6,351 bases of DNA, from NCBI GenBank assembly GCA_016867955.1, contig VGIE01000142.1, positions 1 through 6,351 on the forward strand. The letters run 5' to 3'. This document shows positions 1 through 5,552 of the stretch, one piece after another. This stretch comes from Betaproteobacteria bacterium. GTDB taxonomy: Bacteria; Pseudomonadota; Gammaproteobacteria; Burkholderiales; SG8-39. The position numbers were made by a program, and so were the translations under genes. Under the pieces are notes generated by a model that did not search any database, was not told the DNA's origin, and saw only the letters and a list, made by a program, of their open reading frames with translations. Each line of letters begins with the position of its first letter. The first letter of the stretch is position 1.

Positions 1-1
1 C

Positions 2-82
2 CTTGCACCTGAGTTTGTTTCCAGCAATTCCAACACCGCAGGAGGTCAGGCAGAGATTGAGTTTGCAATGAAATACAGCTAG
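2..82 (+). CDS. Possible C-terminal end of an upstream gene (partial, unrecognised)
   Basis: Reading from base 2 there is an open frame of 26 codons that enters from the left edge and stops at TAG (80-82). Its last residues are GGQAEIEFAMKYS, which read like a natural protein end. Of the other two forward frames, one stops after three codons and the other at a TGA at 69-71. The fragment is too short for a family call and I do not recognise it. It lies 95 bases before the mnhE start, on the same strand, with no terminator hairpin between them, so read-through into the antiporter operon is possible. It could equally be chance open frame in an intergenic region. Confidence 0.35.
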   Translation, partial: LAPEFVSSNSNTAGGQAEIEFAMKYS

Positions 83-85
83 ACT
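57..85 (+). promoter_or_regulatory. Weak sigma-70-like promoter candidate for the antiporter operon
   Basis: TTGAGT (57-62) and TAGACT (80-85) are separated by 17 bases. Each matches its consensus hexamer at 4 of 6 positions, and the spacing is optimal. Transcription would begin near base 92 and give an untranslated leader of about 85 bases before mnhE. The -10 box overlaps the TAG stop of the possible upstream gene. The match is modest and such hexamers occur by chance, so this is only the best candidate seen in the leader. Confidence 0.25.
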
Positions 86-162
86 GAAAACTCTCACTGA
101 CATTGGATCAACATTTGACGCGGGTCATGGCCAAGTGGATCAGACGCAAGCCACCGCAACGC

Positions 163-169
163 AGAGAAG
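163..169 (+). promoter_or_regulatory. Shine-Dalgarno-like site that sets the mnhE start
   Basis: AGAGAAG lies 8 bases before the ATG at 178. It supports that ATG over the in-frame TTG at 103, which would add a basic 25-residue N-terminal extension ahead of the first membrane helix. Confidence 0.5.
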
Positions 170-177
170 AAAACACC

Positions 178-657
178 ATGCTCCATGCTGCCGGCACCTT
201 TGTCGTCTTGTACGGCTTCTGGCTGCTCCTATCAGGCTACTTCACGGCGTTTCTGCTCGCTGCAGGGGGGGCAAGTGCGCTCGCCGTGCTGCTGTTCTCA
301 CGGCGCATGGGCATCATCGATCGCGAAGGTCATCCGCATCACATTGGCTGGCGTGCAATTCTTTTCTACTGGCCGTGGCTTATCAAGGAAATAGTCAAGT
401 CGGCCTGGGATGTCACGTGGCGAATTCTCCATCCACGATTGCCGATCAGCCCTACGCTCGCCCGCTTCAGGCCCACCCAGCAAACCGATCTCGGTCTGGT
501 GATTCACGCCAACTCGATCACCCTCACGCCGGGCACCATTTCTGTCGAAGTCGGCCGCGATGAATTTCTGGTTCATGCCCTCACCGCTGAGGGCGCTGCC
601 TCGCTGGCGGAAAGTGAGATGGACCGCCGCGTAACAGATCTGGAGTCCGGTAAGTGA
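178..657 (+). CDS. mnhE: Na+/H+ antiporter subunit E (MnhE/MrpE)
   Basis: This is the MrpE subunit of the multisubunit cation/proton antiporter, an inner-membrane protein needed for full activity but not thought to form the main proton channel. From ATG 178 it is 159 residues, the usual length for the family. Two N-terminal helices (about 5-40) include the motif GFWLLLSGYFT (13-23). An amphipathic stretch with YWPWLIKEI (64-72) follows, then a cytoplasmic domain carrying the family signature NSITLTPGT (112-120) and a beta-like ISVEV segment. A TTG at 103 is in frame, but its extension is basic and atypical, so ATG 178 is preferred. It is the first gene of the operon and its stop overlaps the mnhF start. 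Recognition is confident; which cation is moved cannot be read from the sequence. Confidence 0.95.
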   Translation: MLHAAGTFVVLYGFWLLLSGYFTAFLLAAGGASALAVLLFSRRMGIIDREGHPHHIGWRAILFYWPWLIKEIVKSAWDVTWRILHPRLPISPTLARFRPTQQTDLGLVIHANSITLTPGTISVEVGRDEFLVHALTAEGAASLAESEMDRRVTDLESGK

Positions 658-944
658 TGTTCGCCGCGGTGGCCTGCGCGTTGCTGGTCACGATCGCACT
701 GGCCCTGACACGGGCCGCGCTTGGCCCGACCGTATTCGACCGGCTGCAGGCCGCCAACACCATTGGCACCTGCGCGATGCTGCTTCTGGCTGTGATGGGG
801 TTCCTTACCGGTCGTCCCGACTTCCTGGATCTCGCGCTGGTGTATGGACTGCTGAATATCCTCGGCACCATTGCCGTCCTCAAGTACTTCCGTCACGGTG
901 ACCTGGGCGATCCGGGCGAAACCGAGGAGAGCTCGACACCGTGA
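654..944 (+). CDS. mnhF: Na+/H+ antiporter subunit F (MnhF/MrpF)
   Basis: This is the small MrpF subunit, a three-helix inner-membrane protein that packs with E and G in the Mrp complex. It has 96 residues, a normal length. The signature GPTVFDRLQAANTIGT (24-39) and the segment GRPDFLDLALVYGLLN (53-68) are diagnostic, with helices at about 4-22, 36-52 and 57-77. A short acidic C-terminal tail follows. Two starts are possible. GTG at 654 gives a 4-base GTGA overlap with the mnhE stop and sits 8 bases after GGAG (642-645). ATG at 657 gives a one-residue-shorter protein with 11-base spacing. GTG is used here for its spacing and because it matches the other junctions of the operon. Confidence 0.95.
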   Translation: MMFAAVACALLVTIALALTRAALGPTVFDRLQAANTIGTCAMLLLAVMGFLTGRPDFLDLALVYGLLNILGTIAVLKYFRHGDLGDPGETEESSTP

Positions 945-1270
945 GCACGGCGCTGGAACTTCTGAGATGGAGCTGCCTCCTCGCAGGCGGGTTCTTCTGC
1001 ATTGTCGGTGGCATCGGTCTCATCCGCATGCCGGATTTCTACACCCGTATGCACGCCGCCAGCGTCACGGAGACGCTCGGCGCCGGCTTGATCCTTCTCG
1101 GTTTGATGATTGAAGGGGGCATTTCATTGGTGACAGCGAAGCTCCTGATGATCGGCCTGCTCATCTTCTTCACCAGCCCCGCGGCAACGCATGCCATAGC
1201 GAAGGCCGCGCTCCTCCGCGGCCTTCAGCCGTTACTCGCTCCCCGGGAGGGCACCTCATCGAAACGCTGA
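941..1270 (+). CDS. mnhG: Na+/H+ antiporter subunit G (MnhG/MrpG)
   Basis: This is the MrpG subunit, a three-helix inner-membrane protein of the antiporter complex. It has 109 residues, within the family range. The signature IGLIRMPDFYTRMHAASVTE (25-44) and the following TLGAGLILLG are hallmark MrpG sequence. A third helix ends in FFTSPAATHAIAKAA (76-90). The start is GTG 941, which overlaps the mnhF TGA by 4 bases; GAGGAG (924-929) lies 11 bases upstream. The last 20 or so codons contain a perfect 10-bp inverted repeat (1201-1226), and the Shine-Dalgarno site of the next gene lies inside this gene. Confidence 0.95.
   Translation: MSTALELLRWSCLLAGGFFCIVGGIGLIRMPDFYTRMHAASVTETLGAGLILLGLMIEGGISLVTAKLLMIGLLIFFTSPAATHAIAKAALLRGLQPLLAPREGTSSKR
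1201..1226 (+). other. Strong hairpin inside the 3' end of mnhG
   Basis: GAAGGCCGCG (1201-1210) and CGCGGCCTTC (1217-1226) are perfect reverse complements around the 6-base loop CTCCTC. The stem is 10 bp and 8 of its pairs are G:C. No T-run follows, so it is not an intrinsic terminator. The loop contains CTCC, complementary to GGAG in the Shine-Dalgarno of the next gene (1245-1250). A role in controlling that gene is possible but is inference, since GC-rich coding DNA also yields hairpins by chance. Confidence 0.6.
1245..1250 (+). promoter_or_regulatory. Strong Shine-Dalgarno before the MrpA-C gene, with no standard start at the expected spacing
   Basis: GGGAGG is one of the strongest ribosome-binding sites in the window. 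Seven bases downstream lies ATC (1258), not ATG. The next in-frame candidates are CTG at 1267, which forms a 4-base CTGA overlap with the mnhG stop, and GTG at 1279, which is 28 bases away and too far for normal pairing. Confidence 0.55.
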
Positions 1271-1278
1271 TCATCAAT

Positions 1279-1803
1279 GTGCTGCTGGTGTTGATGGCGA
1301 TAGCGGTCGTCGTGCTGGCGCGCAGCCGGAACCTCTTTGCGGTGGTGGTCCTCATGGGCATCTACAGCTTTCTGATGGCGACTGTGCTGGTCGCGCTTGA
1401 CGCCGTCGATGTGGCTATGACCGAAGCGTCGGTGGGCGCGGGCATCTCGACGGTCCTGCTGCTGGGTGCGCTCCACCTCTGCAAGAGCGAGGAAGCGAAA
1501 CCACTACGCAAGCCCTGGCTCCCTCTGGCCGTGTCTGCGAGCATCGTCGGAATGCTCGTCTTCGGCGCGCTGGGCCTGCCGGCGTTCTCCGATCCGACAG
1601 CCCCCATGCACACCCATGTGGTGCCGCGCTATCTGAACGACGCGATGCGTGAGACGGGAGTGCCCAACGTGGTCACGGCCGTGCTGGCCAGCTATCGCGG
1701 CTACGACACGCTCGGCGAGACCACCGTGGTCTTTACTGCGGGCATAGGCGTCATCGCGTTGCTGCGGCGCCGCCGCAACACCAAACAGGAAACGGCCAAA
1801 TGA
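1279..1803 (+). CDS. Stand-alone MrpA C-terminal subunit (MbhD/DUF4040 plus MbhE-like domain)
   Basis: This gene corresponds to the part of classical MrpA after the NuoL-like domain. It is often annotated as a DUF4040 protein or subunit B-like. From GTG 1279 it has 174 residues. The MbhD/DUF4040 part holds three helices and the motif DAVDVAMTEASVGAGIST (41-58), with E49 in the membrane. A fourth helix (about 79-103) leads to the MbhE-like part, with HVVPRYL (113-119) and NVVTAVLASYRGYDTLGE (130-147). E147 enters the last helix, and an Arg cluster (163-166) follows. Family knowledge says acidic residues in these two parts of MrpA matter for transport. The frame has no ATG/GTG/TTG between its upstream stop (1111-1113) and 1279, but its codons read I-E-T-L-I-I-N just before 1279. 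The true start may therefore be ATC 1258 or CTG 1267, giving 181 or 178 residues. It overlaps mnhB by 4 bases. Confidence 0.9.
   Translation: MLLVLMAIAVVVLARSRNLFAVVVLMGIYSFLMATVLVALDAVDVAMTEASVGAGISTVLLLGALHLCKSEEAKPLRKPWLPLAVSASIVGMLVFGALGLPAFSDPTAPMHTHVVPRYLNDAMRETGVPNVVTAVLASYRGYDTLGETTVVFTAGIGVIALLRRRRNTKQETAK
1758..1779 (+). repeat. Near-perfect palindrome just before the mnhB ribosome-binding site
   Basis: The 22 bases read GTTGCTGCGGC then GCCGCCGCAAC; they are self-complementary except for one mismatched pair (1763 with 1774). It encodes the Arg cluster after the last helix of the MrpA-C protein. It ends 7 bases before AGGA (1787-1790), the mnhB Shine-Dalgarno. It may be a codon-driven coincidence (repeated Arg and Leu codons) or a local structure affecting mnhB translation. 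Confidence 0.4.
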
Positions 1804-2225
1804 AGCACGACCTAATCCTGCGGGTCGCCGCGAAGCTGCTGATCCCGTTCATCCTGCTGTTCGCGCTCTACGTGCAGTTCCATGGCGATTTCGGCCCCGG
1901 CGGGGGCTTCCAGGCCGGCGTAATCATCGCGGCCGCGGTCATTTTCTACGCGCTCATCTACGGCGTCGAAGCCGCGCGCAAGGCGATGCCCGATAGGCTC
2001 GTCGAGACCATGCTGGCCAGCGGCGTGCTCATCTACGCCGGTGTCGGTCTGATGGGCCTCGTTATGGGCGGAAATTATCTTGACTACTTCGTCCTCGACC
2101 GCGATCCGGTACTGGGTCAGCACCGCGGCATTTTCTGGGTCGAGGTCGGGGTGGCCGTCACCGTTTCCGGGGTGATGCTCAAGGTCTTCTACATGTTCGT
2201 CTCGCGCGGCAGGGATCCGGAATGA
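1800..2225 (+). CDS. mnhB: Na+/H+ antiporter subunit B (MnhB/MrpB)
   Basis: This is the MrpB subunit, an inner-membrane protein with four predicted helices located next to MrpA and MrpC in the complex. It has 141 residues, typical of the family. The signature YVQFHGDFGPGGGFQAG (24-40) is diagnostic. Further family-like segments are GGNYLDY (90-96) and GQHRGIFWVEVGV (106-118), with E115 inside the last helix. ATG 1800 gives an ATGA overlap with the preceding stop, and AGGA (1787-1790) lies 9 bases upstream. Its placement directly after the stand-alone MrpA C-terminal gene keeps the native A-B order of classical Mrp operons even though the MrpA N-terminal part is missing here. Confidence 0.96.
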   Translation: MKHDLILRVAAKLLIPFILLFALYVQFHGDFGPGGGFQAGVIIAAAVIFYALIYGVEAARKAMPDRLVETMLASGVLIYAGVGLMGLVMGGNYLDYFVLDRDPVLGQHRGIFWVEVGVAVTVSGVMLKVFYMFVSRGRDPE

Positions 2226-2599
2226 GCATCGGGACTCACTTCAGCTACGCGGTCACAGTATTCCTCATGGTGGCCGGCCTGTTCATCGTCATCGCCCGCG
2301 GCAACTTGATCAAGAAACTGGTGGGGCTGGCAATCTTTCAGACCTCGGTCTACCTGCTCTACATCGTGCCGGGGAAATTGATCGGCGGCACGGCGCCGAT
2401 CCTGGATGACCGCTTCAAACTCTATTCCAATCCTCTGCCGCACGTCCTCATCCTCACTGCCATCGTGGTGGGCGTAGCCACGCTCGCGCTCGGTCTGGCG
2501 CTGGCGGTTCGCATTCGCGAAGCCTACGACACCATCGAGGAAGACGACATCCTGGCTCGCGACGTCGACGATTGCGGCGCTGACCGGCAAGGCAAATGA
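2222..2599 (+). CDS. mnhC: Na+/H+ antiporter subunit C (MnhC/MrpC), NuoK-like
   Basis: This is the MrpC subunit, a three-helix inner-membrane protein homologous to NuoK of complex I. It links the antiporter-like subunits to the rest of the membrane domain. It has 125 residues, normal for the family. Key segments are GNLIKKLVGLAIFQT (27-41), GGTAPIL (55-61), NPLPHVLILTAIVVGVA (70-86, the strongest signature) and an acidic tail beginning TIEEDD (104-109). ATG 2222 overlaps the mnhB stop as ATGA, and AGGGA (2211-2215) lies 6 bases upstream. Its stop overlaps mnhD the same way, consistent with translational coupling. The C-terminal 15 residues, rich in Asp and Arg, look less conserved. Confidence 0.96.
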   Translation: MSIGTHFSYAVTVFLMVAGLFIVIARGNLIKKLVGLAIFQTSVYLLYIVPGKLIGGTAPILDDRFKLYSNPLPHVLILTAIVVGVATLALGLALAVRIREAYDTIEEDDILARDVDDCGADRQGK

Positions 2600-4080
2600 G
2601 CATCGCCCTGCATCTGCCCGCCCTCCAGGTGGTCATCCCCCTGGTTTCCGCCCCACTGGCCGTACTGGTCCGGCGTGCCGATGCGGCGTTTCTGATCGTC
2701 ACTGCCGCCAGCTGGGCGGCTTTTGCCACCGCCATCGCGCTGTGGCTCGGGACAGGCGACGGCGCGACGATCTCGTACGCAATCGGCAACTGGCAGCCTC
2801 CCTGGGGCATCGAATACCGAGTGGATCGACTGTCGAGCTTCGTGTTGCTGATCGTTTCTGGCATGGCCGCCATCACGCTGCCCTACAGCCGCACCAGCAT
2901 CGAACGCGAGATTCCGCACGAGCAGCACTATCTCTTCTACGCCATGTTCGCGCTGTGCCTCACCGGACTGCTGGGCATCACCATTACCGGGGATGCTTTC
3001 AACATCTTCGTATTCCTGGAGATCTCCTCGCTCTCAAGTTACGTGCTGATCGCGCTCGGGCGCGACCGCCGCGCGCTGATGGCGTCCTACCAGTACCTCG
3101 TGATGGGCACCATCGGTGCGACTTTCATCGTCATCGGCATCGGGCTGCTCTATCTGATGACGGGCACCTTGAATCTCGCCGACATGGCGGGCCGTCTTGC
3201 GCAGGTCGGCGGGACGCGCCCGGTCCTCGCAGCACTCGCATTCCTGACGGTGGGTATCTCGCTCAAGCTCGCGCTGTACCCGTTGCACCAGTGGCTGGCG
3301 AACGCTTATACCTACGCCCCCTCAGCCGTCTCGGCCTTCCTGGCGGCAACCGCCACCAAAGTGTCGATCTACGTGCTGATCCGCTTCTATTACTCTGTTT
3401 TCGGCGAGAGCCTCGTGTTCGAGAAGCTGCCGTTGCCGGAAATCATGCTGTTGCTGTCGCTCGCGGCTATGTTCGCGGCCTCCGCCGTTGCGATCTTCCA
3501 GCACGACCTGAAGCGGCTGTTCGCCTACTCCAGCGTGGCGCAAATCGGCTACATCACACTCGGGCTTTCGTTCGATTCGGTGACCGGTCTGACCGCGTCC
3601 ATCGTGCATCTTTTCAATCACGCCGTGACCAAGGGTGCCCTGTTCCTCCTCATCGGTGGTGCGGTGGCAGCGGTCGGAGGCGCGACGTTGTCGCGGCTCT
3701 CCGGTCTCGCGCGCGTGATGCCACTCACGTCCTTCGGCATCGTGTTGGGCGGGCTTAGCCTCATCGGCGTTCCAGGTACCGCCGGTTTCATCAGCAAGTG
3801 GTACCTGATCCTGGCGGCGCTGGAAAAGGGACAGTGGTGGCTCGCGATCGCAATCGTCGCCAGTTCCTTGCTGGCGGTAGCCTATGTCTGGCGATTCGTC
3901 GAGGTGGCGTATTTCCGTGAGCCCAGTGCCGACCTGGCGACGCGGCGCGAGGCCCCGCTCGGCCTGTTGGTGCCGGCATGGATTCTGGTTAGTACCACGC
4001 TCTATTTCGGCCTTGAAACATCGGTAACCGTCGGCTCCGCCGCCAATGCCGCGGCTATGTTGCTGGGAATCGGCAAATGA
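2596..4080 (+). CDS. mnhD: Na+/H+ antiporter subunit D (MnhD/MrpD), NuoM/N-like proton channel
   Basis: This is the MrpD subunit, a roughly 14-helix antiporter-like protein homologous to NuoL/M/N and a proton or cation pathway of the complex. It has 494 residues, full length. Key membrane charges are visible: E142 in FNIFVFLEISS, K224 in ISLKLALYP, H231 in LHQWL, K255 in ATATKVSIY, K306 in HDLKRLFAYSS, H338, H342 and K346 in HLFNHAVTKG, and K401 in GFISKW. The E142-K224 spacing of 82 equals that recalled for the essential E137 and K219 of Bacillus pseudofirmus MrpD. The K255 context (FLAATATKVSIY) is MrpD-type, not NuoL-type, which separates it from the next gene. ATG 2596 overlaps the mnhC stop as ATGA; AAGG (2589-2592) is only 3 bases upstream, so coupling probably matters more than the ribosome-binding site. 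Confidence 0.95.
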   Translation: MSIALHLPALQVVIPLVSAPLAVLVRRADAAFLIVTAASWAAFATAIALWLGTGDGATISYAIGNWQPPWGIEYRVDRLSSFVLLIVSGMAAITLPYSRTSIEREIPHEQHYLFYAMFALCLTGLLGITITGDAFNIFVFLEISSLSSYVLIALGRDRRALMASYQYLVMGTIGATFIVIGIGLLYLMTGTLNLADMAGRLAQVGGTRPVLAALAFLTVGISLKLALYPLHQWLANAYTYAPSAVSAFLAATATKVSIYVLIRFYYSVFGESLVFEKLPLPEIMLLLSLAAMFAASAVAIFQHDLKRLFAYSSVAQIGYITLGLSFDSVTGLTASIVHLFNHAVTKGALFLLIGGAVAAVGGATLSRLSGLARVMPLTSFGIVLGGLSLIGVPGTAGFISKWYLILAALEKGQWWLAIAIVASSLLAVAYVWRFVEVAYFREPSADLATRREAPLGLLVPAWILVSTTLYFGLETSVTVGSAANAAAMLLGIGK

Positions 4081-5537
4081 CCGGCTACAAGCTGATTCTC
4101 CCCGCGCTTGCCATTCCGCTGCTTGGGAGCATTGGCATCGCGCTGTGTAATCGCCATGCCAATCTCCGTGAGGCGGTGACACTCGTCACGAGCGTGTTGT
4201 TGTTCATCTGCGTAGCATCCTTGCTGCCGGCCGTGCTGGCCGGCGCGCGTCCGCAGGCGCAGTTGCTTGAACCGCTGCCGGGGCTGCCTATCGCATTCGA
4301 GGTGGAGCCGCTGGGCATGTTGTTCGCGCTCGTCGCCTCAGGGCTCTGGATCGTCAATTCGATCTACTCGATCGGCTACATGCGCGGCAACAAGGAAGCG
4401 CATCAGACCCGCTTCTACGTCTGCTTCGCGCTGGCGCTCGCCTCAGTAATCGGCATCGCCTTTGCAGCCAATCTGATCACTCTGTTCCTCTTTTACGAAG
4501 CCCTGACACTGGTCACCTATCCGCTAGTCACACATCACGGCACCGCCGAGGCGAAACGAGGAGGCCGCGTATATCTTGCGCTGCTTCTGGGCACATCGAT
4601 GCTGTTCCTGCTGCCGGCGATCGTATTCACCTGGCATGTGGCCGGCACAACGGACTTCCGTCCGGGCGGCATCCTGCCGGCGCAGCTTGCGCCGGCCACG
4701 CTTGCCGTGCTGCTGGCGCTTTTCATGTTCGGCATTGGCAAGGCTGCGCTGATGCCCTTCCATCGCTGGCTGCCGGCGGCAATGGTAGCGCCGACGCCGG
4801 TTTCAGCCCTGCTGCATGCGGTGGCGGTGGTCAAGGCGGGCGTGTTTTCCGCGGTGAAAATAGTCGTTTATGTCTTCGGCCTCGATCAACTCGCGGGCAG
4901 CACCGACTGGTTGATCGGCATTTCCGGTTTCACCATTATTGCCGCATCAATCGTGGCTCTCAATGCCGATAACCTCAAACGCCGCCTGGCTTATTCCACG
5001 GTAAGTCAGTTGTCGTACGTCATCATGGCAACCGCACTGCTGACACCCCTCTCGGTGATGGGGGCGGCAATCCATCTGGCAGTTCATGCATTTGGCAAGA
5101 TCACTCTGTTCTTTGCCGCCGGCGCCATCTATACCGTCGCGCACAAGACTGAAGTCAGTCAGCTCAACGGCATTGGCCGGCGCATGCCCTGGACCATGTC
5201 AGCGTTTGCATTGGGGGCGCTCTCGCTGATCGGAATACCCCCGGCCGCTGGCTTCCTCAGCAAATGGATCGCCCTCTCCAGTGCGATGGAAGGCGTCCAG
5301 GTTTTTGTTCTGGCGGTGCTGATCGTAAGCACGTTGCTCAATGCGGCGTATTTCCTGCCTATCGTGCATGCGGCTTTCTTCCGCGAGCCCGATGACGCGA
5401 ACGACGCCCACTGCCACGGCGAAGCGCCTTGGTCGATGGTGCTGGCACTGGTTCTCACAGGCGGCATGACCATCGCACTTTTCTTTTTTTCCGATTCCCT
5501 GCTGCAACTGGTGAAGCAACTGGTGGCGGCCTCGTGA
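4077..5537 (+). CDS. Second antiporter-like subunit (MnhD family; NuoL/MrpA-N-like)
   Basis: This is a second multi-helix antiporter-like subunit of 486 residues, full length for a NuoL/M core but without the long C-terminal lateral helix of NuoL. The channel residues are present: E141 in LFLFYEAL, K222 in GIGKAALMPFH, H229, K253, K301, H333 and H337 plus K341 in HLAVHAFGKI, and K396 in GFLSKW. The segment VAPTPVSALLHAVAVVKAG (237-255), with H247 and K253, resembles NuoL and the N-terminal half of MrpA more than MrpD. I infer that it supplies the MrpA N-terminal role missing from the 1279-1803 gene. A His/Cys-containing loop (H445, C446, H447) precedes the final helix. ATG 4077 overlaps the mnhD stop as ATGA, and GGGA (4065-4068) lies 8 bases upstream. 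Automatic pipelines would probably call it a second subunit D. Confidence 0.92.
   Translation: MTGYKLILPALAIPLLGSIGIALCNRHANLREAVTLVTSVLLFICVASLLPAVLAGARPQAQLLEPLPGLPIAFEVEPLGMLFALVASGLWIVNSIYSIGYMRGNKEAHQTRFYVCFALALASVIGIAFAANLITLFLFYEALTLVTYPLVTHHGTAEAKRGGRVYLALLLGTSMLFLLPAIVFTWHVAGTTDFRPGGILPAQLAPATLAVLLALFMFGIGKAALMPFHRWLPAAMVAPTPVSALLHAVAVVKAGVFSAVKIVVYVFGLDQLAGSTDWLIGISGFTIIAASIVALNADNLKRRLAYSTVSQLSYVIMATALLTPLSVMGAAIHLAVHAFGKITLFFAAGAIYTVAHKTEVSQLNGIGRRMPWTMSAFALGALSLIGIPPAAGFLSKWIALSSAMEGVQVFVLAVLIVSTLLNAAYFLPIVHAAFFREPDDANDAHCHGEAPWSMVLALVLTGGMTIALFFFSDSLLQLVKQLVAAS
4226..4244 (+). repeat. 7-bp inverted repeat within the second subunit D gene
   Basis: GCCGGCC (4226-4232) and GGCCGGC (4238-4244) flank the loop GTGCT. 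It falls in codons near the end of an early helix (residues 50-56). There is no T-run, so it is not a terminator. It is likely a by-product of GC-rich Pro/Ala/Gly codons. Confidence 0.4.
4676..4696 (+). repeat. Perfect 9-bp hairpin within the second subunit D gene
   Basis: GCCGGCGCA (4676-4684) and TGCGCCGGC (4688-4696) are perfect reverse complements around the 3-base loop GCT. It encodes residues 200-207 (LPAQLAPA), in a loop between two predicted helices. No T-run follows. It could slow ribosomes between membrane segments, but repeated Pro/Ala codons are a sufficient explanation. Confidence 0.5.
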
Positions 5538-5542
5538 CCGGC

Positions 5543-5548
5543 AAGGAA
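5543..5548 (+). promoter_or_regulatory. Shine-Dalgarno for the small membrane protein gene; favours its second ATG
   Basis: AAGGAA lies 4 bases before ATG 5553 and 7 bases before the adjacent in-frame ATG 5556. The second ATG has the better spacing and gives an N-terminus of MPEP. This is one of two junctions in the operon without a clear 4-base overlap. Confidence 0.55.
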
Positions 5549-5552
5549 CCTG

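Noticed and set aside
41..70. GGAGGT (41-46) as a ribosome-binding site
   Set aside because: The nearest start codons, TTG 57 and ATG 68, each lead to a stop within five codons. It is probably coding sequence of the upstream gene.
104..142. Direct repeat TGGATCA (104-110 and 136-142), 32 bases apart
   Set aside because: Seven bases is short, there is no dyad symmetry typical of an operator and no other supporting signal. Chance is the simpler explanation.
115..143. TTGACG (115-120) as a -35 box
   Set aside because: The sequence 17 bases downstream is GATCAG, which does not resemble a -10 box.
103..177. N-terminal extension of mnhE from TTG 103
   Set aside because: It adds 25 mostly basic and polar residues before the first helix and exceeds the normal family length. 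ATG 178 has a plausible ribosome-binding site 8 bases upstream.
1201..1240. Hairpin 1201-1226 as an intrinsic terminator
   Set aside because: No T-run follows the stem, and the operon continues with overlapping genes downstream.
2742..3758. 338-codon alternative + strand frame inside mnhD
   Set aside because: The product is Arg/Pro/His-rich with no domain, and it overlaps the full-length MnhD in another frame. It is a shadow of codon bias.
3322..4182. 286-codon open frame on the minus strand across mnhD
   Set aside because: Its product is rich in Arg, Gln, Glu and Gly with no recognisable domain, and it lies antisense to a certain gene. It is a GC-rich coding shadow.
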